Shown one piece after another: positions 51,804 through 61,445 of a stretch of 64,000 bases of DNA. The position numbers were made by a program, and so were the translations under genes. Positions within the stretch are counted from its first letter, which is position 1. The number at the start of each line of letters is the position of its first letter. The notes under the pieces are model-generated. The model was not told the DNA's origin. It did not search any database and saw only the letters and a list, made by a program, of their open reading frames with translations. Origin of the DNA: Alphaproteobacteria bacterium AO1-B (GTDB lineage Bacteria; Pseudomonadota; Alphaproteobacteria; Rhizobiales; Stappiaceae); assembly GCA_001890945.1 (NCBI GenBank), contig MLAX01000006.1:248001-312000 (forward strand), in the 5' to 3' direction.

Positions 51804-51901
51804 TGTGGAACAGCCTGTCTATAACCTGTTGCTAGCGTGTGGATAAGCTGTGGGTAGTCGGCTGTTGATCAACAGTGCGCTACTTGTTGGGATGTGGAGA
51901 A
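51804..51901 (+). promoter_or_regulatory. Cluster of DnaA-box-like 9-mers with a palindrome
   Basis: In the 180-base gap after smpB five 9-mers resemble the DnaA box (reverse complement TGTGGATAA): TGTGGAACA (51804), TGTCTATAA (51816), TGTGGATAA (51838, exact), TGTGGGTAG (51849) and TGTGGAGAA (51893), all in one orientation, with CTGTTGATCAACAG (51862-51875), a perfect 14-bp palindrome, inside the cluster. A DnaA-binding site is inferred. Confidence 0.4.
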
Positions 51902-51942
51902 TTCTGCTCTATCGAATAGCAACTTTGTTGGCATCTAGTTCT

Positions 51943-52398
51943 CTAACACAGTGTTTCCAGAACCTTGCGGGTTTTGTCCGGAATTGGAAGCGGGCGCCGG
52001 GTTCGTCTGTCAACATGGATATGAACAAAGCGGCCGTGCGCGGCAGTCTGAAGGTCTTCACCGGAAAAGAGACCGACCCGGAAAACCACTGAGCTTTTGC
52101 CGATTTGTTCTATTCTGAGACCCGCTGAAACAATGCTCGGGAACAACAGCTCCGCGAAATAATTGCAACCCGTCTCAGCAACAAGAAACACGGTTTCTCC
52201 GCGCATCGGATCCAGCAGACCATTTTCGATATACCAGCTGTTCACGGCTGTATCGAAGTAACTCAGGTACTGGACATTGTTGACATGACCATACATGTCC
52301 ACATCCATCCACCGGGTGGGGATTTCCAGGAAACTTTGGAAATCTGAACGCTGCATTGGTTTCGCGCGTTCCGGCGCTGCAGATTTGTTTGCCGTCAT
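51943..52398 (-). CDS. 4-hydroxybenzoyl-CoA thioesterase-like (hotdog-fold) thioesterase
   Basis: A 151-residue acyl-CoA thioesterase. The active-site region IPTRWMDVDMYGHVNNVQYLSYFDTAVNSW contains the catalytic Asp and the HVNN motif of the 4HBT/YbgC group. The ATG overlaps the stop of the alcohol dehydrogenase gene by four bases (ATGA), so the two are co-translated. The CoA ester is unknown. Confidence 0.88.
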   Translation of the reverse strand: MTANKSAAPERAKPMQRSDFQSFLEIPTRWMDVDMYGHVNNVQYLSYFDTAVNSWYIENGLLDPMRGETVFLVAETGCNYFAELLFPSIVSAGLRIEQIGKSSVVFRVGLFSGEDLQTAAHGRFVHIHVDRRTRRPLPIPDKTRKVLETLC

Positions 52399-53558
52399 AG
52401 GGCAGCCGCATAAATGTTGAAGGCATCCGTCTCGGTCACTTCACGCGGATTATTCACCAGAAGACGGGTTTGTTTCATGGCATCACTCGCCATTTTCGGC
52501 AGATCCTTTTCAGAGATACCAACTTCACTCAAACGGGTCTGCAGGCCGAGATTTTCCGTAAGTGCGGCGAGACGCTTTGCAAAGGCATCCGCGCGCTCGT
52601 CGGCGCTGGCAAGTTCGATCAGATCCGGAAACAGTGCAGGGGCAAGGTCCGCGTAGGTGGGTGCAGCAACCGCGTTGTTGAATTCAAGCACATGCGGGAG
52701 GACCAGCGCGTTCGAAAGCCCGTGCGGTACATGGAATGTCCCGCCAATCGGGTAGGCGAGGGCATGCACGGCCGCGACCGGGGAATTGGCAAACGCCATT
52801 CCGGCGAGTTTCGAACCGAGCAGCATGCCGCCACGGGCGCTCACATTGGTGGGATCAAACACGGCAGTTTCAATATTGGCACCGAGCAGCTTCAGTGCCT
52901 CGACCGCAAGTGTGCGCGACAATGGATTGTTGTTGGCGGACTTTGAAGCATAGGCTTCGATCGCATGCACCATGGCATCCACACCGGTGGCAGCAGTCAC
53001 ATGAGCCGGCAAGCCAAGGGTCAAAAGCGGATCGAGAACGGCCAAATCAGGCAAAAGGTGTGGAGAAACAACACCGCGCTTTTCATCGGCCCCGACCGTA
53101 ATGATCGAGATCGGCGTCACTTCAGATCCGGTGCCCGCGGTGGTCGGAATCAAAATTAGTGGAAGGCGGGGGCCCTTTGCGTTGCCGATGCCCCAGGTAT
53201 CATTCAAATCTTCGCCGCTGCCGAGCAGCAGGGCGACCAATTTGGCGACATCCAGAGAGGAGCCGCCGCCAAACCCGATGATTGAAGTCGCGCCATGGTC
53301 CTTGGCCGCCGCGACAGCCTCTTCAACCAGTTTTTGCGGCGGATCTGCAACGACTTCAGAAAAGCGGTCAATCTGGTATCCTGCGGCGGTCAGGCTTGCT
53401 TCACACGCTTCTTGCAGTCCGAGAGAGACGATCCCCGGATCGGTGATCAGAAAGGGCCGCGCACCCAGAAAATCCGCCGCATGCCGGTCTAGCGCCGCTG
53501 CGGCGCCATTTTCAAAGACAATCCGTTCGCTGGTATGAAAAGTAAACGCCGCGACCAT
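52395..53558 (-). CDS. Iron-containing (group III) alcohol dehydrogenase
   Basis: About 387 residues. NAD site GGGSSLDVAK, metal-binding phrases TGVDAMVHAIEAYAS and HALAYPIGGTFHVPHGLSNALVLPHV with the Asp and three His ligands, and the usual PTTAGTGSEVT loop. It oxidises or reduces an alcohol/aldehyde pair; similar enzymes include maleylacetate reductase and gamma-hydroxybutyrate dehydrogenase. The start at 53558 is chosen because GGAGGGAAT precedes the ATG. It forms an operon with the thioesterase downstream. Confidence 0.9.
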   Translation of the reverse strand: MVAAFTFHTSERIVFENGAAAALDRHAADFLGARPFLITDPGIVSLGLQEACEASLTAAGYQIDRFSEVVADPPQKLVEEAVAAAKDHGATSIIGFGGGSSLDVAKLVALLLGSGEDLNDTWGIGNAKGPRLPLILIPTTAGTGSEVTPISIITVGADEKRGVVSPHLLPDLAVLDPLLTLGLPAHVTAATGVDAMVHAIEAYASKSANNNPLSRTLAVEALKLLGANIETAVFDPTNVSARGGMLLGSKLAGMAFANSPVAAVHALAYPIGGTFHVPHGLSNALVLPHVLEFNNAVAAPTYADLAPALFPDLIELASADERADAFAKRLAALTENLGLQTRLSEVGISEKDLPKMASDAMKQTRLLVNNPREVTETDAFNIYAAAL

Positions 53559-53835
53559 ATTCCCTCCCGATTTTTTGCAAGTGTGCATAACAAAACCGGC
53601 CGCGTCGAGGGGCAATTGGTCTGGGAAGTGTAACTGTAGTGTCGATGGCTCCTGCAAAAACCGCTGGTTTTGTCCATGGCGCCAAAATTTCTCACTTCGC
53701 TGCTATGTTAAAAATTTGAAACTCATATTTTAATAAAGGATGTCAAGTGCATAGCTTATTGGCCAGCGATTAAAGATTAGCCAAGATCCAGACTGCGAGA
53801 GGCCAGCATTGTTTGCAATTCTTCTACAGAATGTC

Positions 53836-54564
53836 TCATTTCCAAATCCTTTTGAATGCGCCATGAGTGAGGTTTCGGTAGAACGGTTGAGGCATTTCGT
53901 GAGTGAACTCACCAAGATGTCGCGAGGTATTGTCTGACAGCCAAGGCAAGTGGTTATCGATTCCAGTGGAGAGGGGGATGTCGGTGAAGGTGAGGCCAGC
54001 ACTTGCGAACCGGACATCAGACCCAAATGCTTTGCCCAGATCCTGCGGCAGAACCTGCTGCGCGGTCTCAGAGCGCAGCGGGTCCTCAAACCGGACCATG
54101 ACGGGCAGTTGGTCTTCAGTGATGGGGCAGGAGCCGTCGAGCCGCTTGAACCGGCGTACGAACACCGCGAAGTTGGGCTGTTGCTTCTTGATCGCGCAGG
54201 CCTCGTCGACGAGATAGGCGTAGCCGTATTTGCATTGCCCCCATTCGGTCTTCCCCGGGCAGTAAAGCGCCATGGTCACGAACAAAGTGCCACGGCCGGG
54301 AAGATCCAGGGCCAGCGCCTGGCCACGGACTGTGCGGGTGATCAGTTTGCCCGACAATCCCCGAAAAAGGCCGTGGTTGACAGTGAGTTCCTGCACCACG
54401 CTGCCGGTCACCGGTTCGCCATCCACCTCCAGCGTCACGTCCAGCCGGTAGCGGACATGGGCCGTTGGTGCGAACCAGGACAACAGTCCCCAGCCGATCA
54501 GCCCCAGGACGACCAACACCTTCAACGAGGTCAGGCAACCTTTTTTCGTTGCAAGCTTGGCCAT
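53836..54564 (-). CDS. Membrane-anchored conserved protein of unknown function
   Basis: I do not recognise the family. The 242 residues begin with a basic stretch and one transmembrane helix (residues 15-32, LKVLVVLGLIGWGLLSWF), then a soluble periplasmic domain with beta strands (VRYRLDVTLEVDGEPVTGSVVQEL) and two cysteines (YCPGKTEWGQCKYGY) that may form a disulfide. No enzyme motif is visible. The 277-base gap upstream, to the alcohol dehydrogenase, contains no gene. Confidence 0.65.
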   Translation of the reverse strand: MAKLATKKGCLTSLKVLVVLGLIGWGLLSWFAPTAHVRYRLDVTLEVDGEPVTGSVVQELTVNHGLFRGLSGKLITRTVRGQALALDLPGRGTLFVTMALYCPGKTEWGQCKYGYAYLVDEACAIKKQQPNFAVFVRRFKRLDGSCPITEDQLPVMVRFEDPLRSETAQQVLPQDLGKAFGSDVRFASAGLTFTDIPLSTGIDNHLPWLSDNTSRHLGEFTHEMPQPFYRNLTHGAFKRIWK

Positions 54565-54717
54565 GCCGGAGGACGTCCTTGCTAAGAGTGCATTGTTGAT
54601 GCGCGCACAGTAGGTATTCTGGCTGCTGGCAATCCCGAGTTGCCTGCAGGGTGTTGCATAATCGCAATCCCGGTGCGGGGCAATCGGTCAACAGGGTGTT
54701 CAGTCCCGTTAAGCCCA

Positions 54718-55125
54718 CTATCCGTGCATCTTCGCGCCTTTGGAAATCTTGTCGGCGATTTTTTTGTCCGCGTGAAAGGCAATGCCGGCGACCTTTGCGC
54801 CATCTGGAGTATGCTCTGCAAAGACCGCGCGGTTGGCGCTGTCGTGGCCGGTTGAGAACATTTCTTCGATGTAAAGGCTCGATTGGACTTGCCGGTCAAG
54901 CGTGCGCCGGTGGATCTTCTTCAACGTATCTGCATTGGCAGCCAAAACGATCACAGGTTGGACGCTCATCGGATGATAGACATTGCCGTCCGCATCTTGG
55001 TAAGGCATTCCGATGATGTCTGGCTTGGCAGCGGCGACGCCGGTGGACAAGAATGCAGTGACGTTCAGCTTCTGCCACATGGCCAAGTTTTCGCGGACGA
55101 CGATGACGAATTTGGTATCGAACAT
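54718..55125 (-). CDS. DUF2000-family protein
   Basis: A 135-residue protein beginning [29 protein letters not shown], which matches the DUF2000 family of small alpha/beta proteins related to peptidyl-tRNA hydrolase-like folds. No function is known to me. Its ATG (55125-55123) overlaps the ATG of the AraC gene within one CATG, and the AraC protein is the natural candidate for its regulator. Confidence 0.8.
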   Translation of the reverse strand: MFDTKFVIVVRENLAMWQKLNVTAFLSTGVAAAKPDIIGMPYQDADGNVYHPMSVQPVIVLAANADTLKKIHRRTLDRQVQSSLYIEEMFSTGHDSANRAVFAEHTPDGAKVAGIAFHADKKIADKISKGAKMHG

Positions 55126-56023
55126 GAATGAAAATTCCAGAATGGGATTTGAGGAAAGGCGAGAGACGGTCAGCCTAGGCGGTGTGGCCGGAAACGGTCT
55201 TGAACGTTTGTGCAAAATCGGCCGGGACGGCATTCGCGTAGCGCCGACTGAAGCCGGGATTGAGCGGATCGAAGCCAATTTCCAGGGCAACGGCTTCTCG
55301 CCTCACCGTCATGATACCTATGCCATTGGCCTGACATTGCACGGCGTGCAGCGGTTCAAATATCGCGGTGCGGAGCGGGCGTCCTGTCCCGGTCAGGTGA
55401 TCGTCATCCACCCGGATGAAGTTCATGATGGCGGGGCCGGAACAGAGACCGGCTTGCGCTACAGGATGATGTATATCCCGCCGGAAATGATTGCGGAGGC
55501 GCTTGGGGGGACGGCGCTGCCCCACGTTGCGTCTCCCGTTCTGACGGATCCAGTGTTTCAGAGGAGCCTGATCGAAGCCTTGCAGGATCTCGACGGTGAA
55601 ATGGGGGACTTGAGGGTTTCTGGTCTTCTGGCAGATCTGGCCAGCTGTTTGAGCCGCTTCTCAGATGATGCACGTCCCGTCCGGCGGACGCTCGACTGGC
55701 CGGTTCTAAGAGCCTGCGCCGAGTATTTAAAGGAACATGCGGCCGATCCGATTGACTCGAGTGATCTGGAAGCAGTCTCAGGTCTGGACCGGTTTGCGCT
55801 GTCCCGCCAGTTCCGGGCGGCTTTTGGAACGAGCCCGCACCGGTATCTGGTCATGCGCCGTTTGGAGCGGGTGAAGAGCGGCCTTGCTGGTGGCGAATGC
55901 CTTGCAGCAGCGGCCTCGGCCGGTGGCTTTGCAGACCAAAGCCACATGTCCCGTCATTTCAAACGTGCGTTTGGCATGTCGCCTGGAAAATGGCGGCAGT
56001 TGAATGCCGCCAGCTTGGCTTAA
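55124..56023 (+). CDS. AraC-family transcriptional regulator
   Basis: About 299 residues: a cupin-like ligand domain (about 35-180, including [25 protein letters not shown] with metal-like His) and a C-terminal double helix-turn-helix (about 205-295; [29 protein letters not shown]). ATG at 55124 overlaps the divergent DUF2000 start; a second ATG at 55142 is possible. The stop overlaps that of parC on the other strand by four bases. Confidence 0.9.
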   Translation: MNENSRMGFEERRETVSLGGVAGNGLERLCKIGRDGIRVAPTEAGIERIEANFQGNGFSPHRHDTYAIGLTLHGVQRFKYRGAERASCPGQVIVIHPDEVHDGGAGTETGLRYRMMYIPPEMIAEALGGTALPHVASPVLTDPVFQRSLIEALQDLDGEMGDLRVSGLLADLASCLSRFSDDARPVRRTLDWPVLRACAEYLKEHAADPIDSSDLEAVSGLDRFALSRQFRAAFGTSPHRYLVMRRLERVKSGLAGGECLAAAASAGGFADQSHMSRHFKRAFGMSPGKWRQLNAASLA

Positions 56024-58272
56024 AGCGTCTTCGGCCCAAACTTGTTCGAGCGCGGGAACCCGGTCGGGGGCAGGCGGCCTGCCTGGCCGCGGTCGCCGAG
56101 CCATTCGGAAAGCTCCTCCAGCGAGCGGGTGAAGCTGCGCCCGGAACTGTCGGTCCAGGTAAGACCATCTTCGCCTTTGAACACGCGGATGTCAGAGACA
56201 TTGCCATCGCGGTAGCGCTGCAAGCGGACACCGCGGCCGCGCCCCATCTGAGCGATTTGCGCGAGCGGGAACACAAGAAGCTTCCGGTTCTCGCCAATGA
56301 TCGCAACATGATCGCCGGTTGCATCGACACACAAAGCAGCTTCAGCCGGTGCCGTGAGGTTCAAGACCTGTTTGCCTTTCCGGGTGTTGGCAACGACATC
56401 ATCTTCGCTGACAACAAATCCGCGGGCTTCGTTGTTGCTGAGGAGAAGGTTCCGTCCGGGTTTGTGAACGAAGGCGCTGACGACATCCTGCGCCTCGTCC
56501 ATTTCCACCATCAAACGGATCGGCTCACCATGGCCGCGTCCCCCCGGCAGGCGGTCCGCACCGAGCGTGAAGAACTTGCCGCCGGTGGAGAAGACCAGGA
56601 TCTTGTCGGTCGTCTCCGCATGGAAGGAGAGCTTCAGCTTGTCGCCTTGCTTGAAGGAGAGGCTCGAAAGGTCCGCCTGGTGGCCCTTGAGTGCCCGGAT
56701 CCAGCCCTTTTCAGAGATGATGACCGTAATCGGTTCCTTTTCGATCATCGCCTGCTGGATGTCGACCAGATCAGCTTCCGGAGCTTCCGCCTTGTCCGTG
56801 CGGCGCTTTCCGATCTCTGTCTCCGGTCCATAGACCTTGGCGATTTCGCCGATTTCCTTGGAGATCTTGGTCCACTGGCGCGCATCGGATCCAAGAAGTT
56901 TGGTCAGCTGATCCTTTTCATCCGTCAGCTTGTCGTGTTCCTTGCGGATCTCAATCTCTTCCAGCTTGCGCAAGGAGCGCAAGCGCATGTTGAGGATCGC
57001 TTCGGCCTGAACGTCGGTCAGCTCGAAGGTGCGGATCAGCGATGCTTTGGCGTCGTCTTCCTCGCGGATGATGCGAATGACTTCGTCAAGGTTGAGATAG
57101 GCGATCAGATAGCCGGCCAACACTTCCAGCCGGTGATTGATCTGGCCAAGGCGGTGTTCGGAGCGGCGAACAAGGACGACCTTGCGGTGGTCCAGCCACT
57201 CCCGCAGCACCTGCTTGAGGCCCATCACCATCGGGACCTTGCCCATGGATAGAACGTTCATGTTCAGCGAGAACCGGTTTTCCAGATCCGTCAGCTTGAA
57301 CAGGGATTCCATCAAGATGTTGGCATCGACGTTCTTGGAGCGCGGCACCAGAACGATCCGGATGTCTTCCGCGGACTCGTCGCGCACATCGTCCAGAAGC
57401 GGCAGCTTTCGGGCTGTCAGCAGCTCGGCGGTTTTTTCGATTAACCGTGACTTTTGAACCTGATAAGGGATCTCGGTGACGACAATCGCCCATTGTCCCC
57501 GGCCAAGCTCTTCCACTTCCCAGCGGGCCCGCACCCGGAAGCTGCCACGCCCTGTGGCGTAGGCCTCGCGGATAGAACCCTGATCGGAGACCAGCAGGCC
57601 ACCGGTCGGGAAGTCCGGGCCTTTAATGTGCTCTAGAAGCTCATCGACTTCAGCATCCGGGTTCTTGATCAGATGCTGACAAGCGTTGCAGAGTTCAAAG
57701 GCATTGTGCGGCGGTATTGAGGTTGCCATGCCTACCGCAATACCGGACGAACCGTTGCCGAGAAGGTTTGGGAACCCGCCTGGAAGGACGATCGGTTCTT
57801 TGTCTTCGCCGTCGTAGGTTTCGCGCCAATCGACCGCATCCTCGTCCAAACCGTCGAGAAGACGTTTGGCGGTGTCGGTCATGCGGGCTTCGGTGTACCG
57901 CATGGCCGCAGCGTTATCGCCGTCAACATTGCCGAAGTTGCCCTGACCATCGATCAACGGATAGCGTTGTGCAAAGTCCTGGGCCAGGCGGACCAGCGCA
58001 TCATAGACCGCTTGGTCCCCGTGGGGGTGATACTTACCGATGACATCGCCGACGACGCGGGCGCATTTCTTGAAACCCTGGCCTGGATCCAGCTTCAAAA
58101 GCCGCATTGCGTAGAGCAGGCGCCGGTGCACCGGCTTCAGGCCATCACGAACGTCAGGCAGAGCCCGGTGCATGATGGTTGACAATGCGTAGGCCAGGTA
58201 GCGCTCTTCCAGCGCGTCCTTCAGGTTGATGCCTTCAATGCCGCTTGGCGGCGGTGTCACTTCTTGTCCCAT
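56020..58272 (-). CDS. parC: DNA topoisomerase IV subunit A
   Basis: A 750-residue type II topoisomerase subunit that decatenates daughter chromosomes. The start is the ATG giving [11 protein letters not shown] (58272). The catalytic Tyr126 lies in [10 protein letters not shown], and the C-terminal beta-propeller part follows. At the positions matching E. coli Ser80 and Glu84 of the quinolone region the residues are Gln and Asp ([12 protein letters not shown]), a natural variant common in alphaproteobacteria. parE is not in the window. The 313-base gap upstream holds no gene. Confidence 0.95.
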   Translation of the reverse strand: MGQEVTPPPSGIEGINLKDALEERYLAYALSTIMHRALPDVRDGLKPVHRRLLYAMRLLKLDPGQGFKKCARVVGDVIGKYHPHGDQAVYDALVRLAQDFAQRYPLIDGQGNFGNVDGDNAAAMRYTEARMTDTAKRLLDGLDEDAVDWRETYDGEDKEPIVLPGGFPNLLGNGSSGIAVGMATSIPPHNAFELCNACQHLIKNPDAEVDELLEHIKGPDFPTGGLLVSDQGSIREAYATGRGSFRVRARWEVEELGRGQWAIVVTEIPYQVQKSRLIEKTAELLTARKLPLLDDVRDESAEDIRIVLVPRSKNVDANILMESLFKLTDLENRFSLNMNVLSMGKVPMVMGLKQVLREWLDHRKVVLVRRSEHRLGQINHRLEVLAGYLIAYLNLDEVIRIIREEDDAKASLIRTFELTDVQAEAILNMRLRSLRKLEEIEIRKEHDKLTDEKDQLTKLLGSDARQWTKISKEIGEIAKVYGPETEIGKRRTDKAEAPEADLVDIQQAMIEKEPITVIISEKGWIRALKGHQADLSSLSFKQGDKLKLSFHAETTDKILVFSTGGKFFTLGADRLPGGRGHGEPIRLMVEMDEAQDVVSAFVHKPGRNLLLSNNEARGFVVSEDDVVANTRKGKQVLNLTAPAEAALCVDATGDHVAIIGENRKLLVFPLAQIAQMGRGRGVRLQRYRDGNVSDIRVFKGEDGLTWTDSSGRSFTRSLEELSEWLGDRGQAGRLPPTGFPRSNKFGPKTL

Positions 58273-58585
58273 AGTTGTTTGCCTACCGGCTTCCGCGAAG
58301 CAGTTCAATCAACCGGCGCGCACATAGGGATCAAAACCGCAGATTTTCAACGGTTTTCCGCATCATACACAGGCAGCAGCAGGTGCGGTTTGAGTTCAAA
58401 TTCGAGCGCTCACCGCAACCGTGTTAGTTTGAAGTAGTGTTTCGGTTTTAAATGCGACCATTAGTTGTTCTTTTACCGTAAAAATAACAATGAAAAAGGC
58501 ATTATGGTGTTTTTAACACCTCGGATCGAGGCTGTCTGAGAAGTTGCCCGAAATGTAACGAGCAGGATTGTCGACGATCATCGGT

Positions 58586-60616
58586 ATGAACAGAGTTTCC
58601 AGCCCTTTTTCTGGTTTGAAGTCCGCACTGTCCACTTGGTTGCTGGATGACAGCCAGGACATTGAAGTTGCTAAAGCGCAGTATGAATCGACACGGCGCC
58701 AGGCCCCTTTCCTTTACATTATCCGGTTCATCTGCGCCTGGACCATTGCGTTCACGCAAATCAGTTACGCGCCGCTTTGGCTGGTCCTGATTTATCCAAT
58801 TTGCACAACCGTCTGGTCCTACTGCCGTATTCGCCGTCTTTGGTCCGCACCAAAATCACCTCCGCGAACTTTGGAAGCCTTGATCGTCTGGCGAAAGAGA
58901 ACACAGATCATCGCAGCCCTGGCCCCCTCTATTTTTACAGTCTGGGCTCTGGTGCTGTTTCCCTATGGAACTGCGTTTTCGCAGGTTCAGATTTTCCTGG
59001 CGATCCTTGTTGGCAACCTGAGTGCCTTGTTCAGCCTGACACATTTGCGTTCTATCGCGGTCACCAACGCAGTTTCCAGCACAGGCATCTACACACTCTT
59101 CTTCAGCTGGTACGGGGACCCGGCCTATCAATTGATGGCACTCTTTGGGGTGGCAGTTACATTCTTCGTGGCGCTGATTGAAATGAACACCTATCGTGAC
59201 TTCATTTCGCTCATCAAAACCGGCACGCGCTTTAAAGAGCAAAGCCATAATCTTGAGCAGAAACATCGGGAAACCAAAAAACTCAACGCGTTGAATTACC
59301 AGCTCGCCACCACTGATCATCTGACCGGAGTCGCAAACAAACGGTTTTTCCGGCAGGAACTGGACCGGCAGCTTCGCGCCGCGAATGCATCGGGAGAGCG
59401 TTTCGGTCTGTGCATCTTCGACATTGGCGGCCTTAAATCGATCACTGAGATTTACGGACTGGATGCCGGAGACCAGGTGTTAAAGGAAGTTGCCCGCCGT
59501 CTAGCCGGCATGGAAGGTGAAGGGGTGTTCGTTGGCCGGGTCGGCGGCGACGAATTTGGACTCTTCGGGACCTGCGATCCTGAAAAGTATCAAAGGGTGG
59601 AAGCGGCGTTTGAGTTCCTGATCGAGCAACCGGTTGAAACGAAACAGGGCCGCTTCCGGCCCAACTATTCCGCCGGGATAGCCCACTCCAACGGGGCTGT
59701 CACATGTGCGACGGAATTGTTTGAACGGGCTGATTTTGCCCTTTCCACCGCCCGCGAAAACCGCAAGGAAACCTCTGTTTCCTATGATGCGTGCCTTGAT
59801 GCCCGCCGGTCCCGGGACACCGAGATCCTGTCAGCGTTGCTCGATGAAGAGACCAGAGACGGTCTCCACCTGGCGTTTCAGCCGATCATCGATATTCGAA
59901 ACAATTCAATCCTCGGCGTTGAGTGCCTCGCGCGTTGGCATCATCCTCAACTTGGCCACGTCGCACCGGTCGACTTCATCCCGCTCGCCGAACGGTCCGG
60001 TGTCATCAATCAGATCAGTCTCGATCTGTTCGAAAAGGCTTTGTCTCAGGCCAAGACATGGCCGGAAAGCCTTCGGCTGTCGTTCAACCTGTCGGCGTCC
60101 AACTTGTCTTCAAGACGTTTCATCGTTGAGTTTTTGAGGGTCCTCAAGCAATCCGGGATCGACCCTCAGCGGTTGAGCTGTGAAGTGACCGAAACGTCCG
60201 TCATGTGGGACTTCAAGGAAACACGCCGCGCGCTGGACACCTTGAAGGAAGCCGGTGTCCGGATTTCCCTGGATGATTTCGGAACCGGGTACTCGAGCCT
60301 TTCCCACGTGCATCGCTTGCCGCTCGACTGTATCAAGATCGACCGCAGCTTTGTGTCTGACCTTTGTCCGGGAAGTACCGGCTATGGCATCGTGAAATCA
60401 CTCCTGGCACTCAGCCGGGACATGGCAATCTCGTGTGTGGTCGAGGGCGTTGAAACGGAAGAAGAACTGTCTGTTCTGAAAGACCTCGGGGCATCATTCG
60501 TCCAGGGCTATCTCTTCTCAAAACCGCTCAATGCTCCGGAGTTGGCACAGCTTCTGGCAACGGGATTACCGGATCGGGTAGCCCCTTCAATCGACGGGCT
60601 GCCAAGAGCCAGCTGA
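58586..60616 (+). CDS. Membrane GGDEF-EAL c-di-GMP signalling protein
   Basis: About 676 residues. Five or six membrane segments (about residues 40-190) form the sensor, followed by a coiled linker, a GGDEF domain (RVGGDEFGLFG, no RxxD I-site) and an EAL domain (about 415-660). The EAL signature reads ECL in GVECLARWHHP, while NLSASNLSSRRF, EVTET, DDFGTGYSS and FVQGYLFSKP are intact, so phosphodiesterase activity is plausible. The ATG at 58586 lacks a clear ribosome site; a TTG at 58568 next to GAGCAGGA is the alternative. Divergent from parC. Confidence 0.88.
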   Translation: MNRVSSPFSGLKSALSTWLLDDSQDIEVAKAQYESTRRQAPFLYIIRFICAWTIAFTQISYAPLWLVLIYPICTTVWSYCRIRRLWSAPKSPPRTLEALIVWRKRTQIIAALAPSIFTVWALVLFPYGTAFSQVQIFLAILVGNLSALFSLTHLRSIAVTNAVSSTGIYTLFFSWYGDPAYQLMALFGVAVTFFVALIEMNTYRDFISLIKTGTRFKEQSHNLEQKHRETKKLNALNYQLATTDHLTGVANKRFFRQELDRQLRAANASGERFGLCIFDIGGLKSITEIYGLDAGDQVLKEVARRLAGMEGEGVFVGRVGGDEFGLFGTCDPEKYQRVEAAFEFLIEQPVETKQGRFRPNYSAGIAHSNGAVTCATELFERADFALSTARENRKETSVSYDACLDARRSRDTEILSALLDEETRDGLHLAFQPIIDIRNNSILGVECLARWHHPQLGHVAPVDFIPLAERSGVINQISLDLFEKALSQAKTWPESLRLSFNLSASNLSSRRFIVEFLRVLKQSGIDPQRLSCEVTETSVMWDFKETRRALDTLKEAGVRISLDDFGTGYSSLSHVHRLPLDCIKIDRSFVSDLCPGSTGYGIVKSLLALSRDMAISCVVEGVETEEELSVLKDLGASFVQGYLFSKPLNAPELAQLLATGLPDRVAPSIDGLPRAS

Positions 60617-60629
60617 TCTGGGCTCAGCG

Positions 60630-61385
60630 TCAAAAATTCCATGGGAAATCTGATCTGTAGCGTTTTTCCAGCGCATTCGTCAAAAGCGCGCGCGTGCCGC
60701 TGTCAGTGATGTTGCGTTCTCCAAGCTGCCGGTCGAGAAAGAAGCCGGTCAGTTGAAATCCTTGGGTGACATCTTGCCAGGTCAATTCGGTCCCGGCTTG
60801 CCGCTGCCCCTCCAGCAAAAACGAGGGCAGGGGGAGCAGCTTGTCATGATAGGGCCGCCCGGCCTCCCGGCTTACAGCGCGGGAAGAGCGCGGCGAGACA
60901 TAGGCAAGGTCGTCGGTCGTTCCGGTCGCGGCACAGGAGGTCAGATCGAGACCAGCCCCCAGTTCCTGCAGCAATTCCAGCTCAAAGCGGATCATGAGAG
61001 CGGCAGCCGCATCGCTTGCATCAAGGTGATCCAGCACAACATTCAGCGCGCCATAGATGCGCGGATAGGGATGGCGTTCTGGGAGAAGCCGAACCAATGC
61101 CGCAAGGTGTTGAACGGCAGCCAATCCAATTCCGCTGTTCATCAGATCAGCAGCACGGGCCGTGTGTGGTTCTATCTGGAATTGCCCGAGGTGATCAGAG
61201 AGCCGTGCTTTCCAGGTAAGAGACAGTTCATTGCCGGGCTGCAATGCAGGGCGGTGGCGCTTTGATCTGCCACCACGAACAAGGCCGAGGTGACGGCCGC
61301 GGTCTGCGGTCATCACTTCCAGTATAACGTCGTTTTCGCCGTGCTTGCGGGTGGTTAGAACCACACCGTGTCCGCTCCATTCCAA
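60630..61385 (-). CDS. recO: DNA repair protein RecO
   Basis: A 251-residue recombination mediator that loads RecA with RecR. It has the N-terminal OB fold (MEWSGHGVVLTTRKHGENDVILEVMTADRGRHLGLVRGGRSKRHRPALQPG) and the helical C-terminal part with LELLQELGAGLDLTSCAATG. It follows era on the minus strand after 60 bases, within the lepB-rnc-era-recO order typical of Hyphomicrobiales. Confidence 0.93.
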   Translation of the reverse strand: MEWSGHGVVLTTRKHGENDVILEVMTADRGRHLGLVRGGRSKRHRPALQPGNELSLTWKARLSDHLGQFQIEPHTARAADLMNSGIGLAAVQHLAALVRLLPERHPYPRIYGALNVVLDHLDASDAAAALMIRFELELLQELGAGLDLTSCAATGTTDDLAYVSPRSSRAVSREAGRPYHDKLLPLPSFLLEGQRQAGTELTWQDVTQGFQLTGFFLDRQLGERNITDSGTRALLTNALEKRYRSDFPWNF

Positions 61386-61445
61386 CGCGACTGTCCCTTG
61401 CTCAGGCCGACGCTAAAACTGCCGGATTCGCGTACAGAAGGCCAA

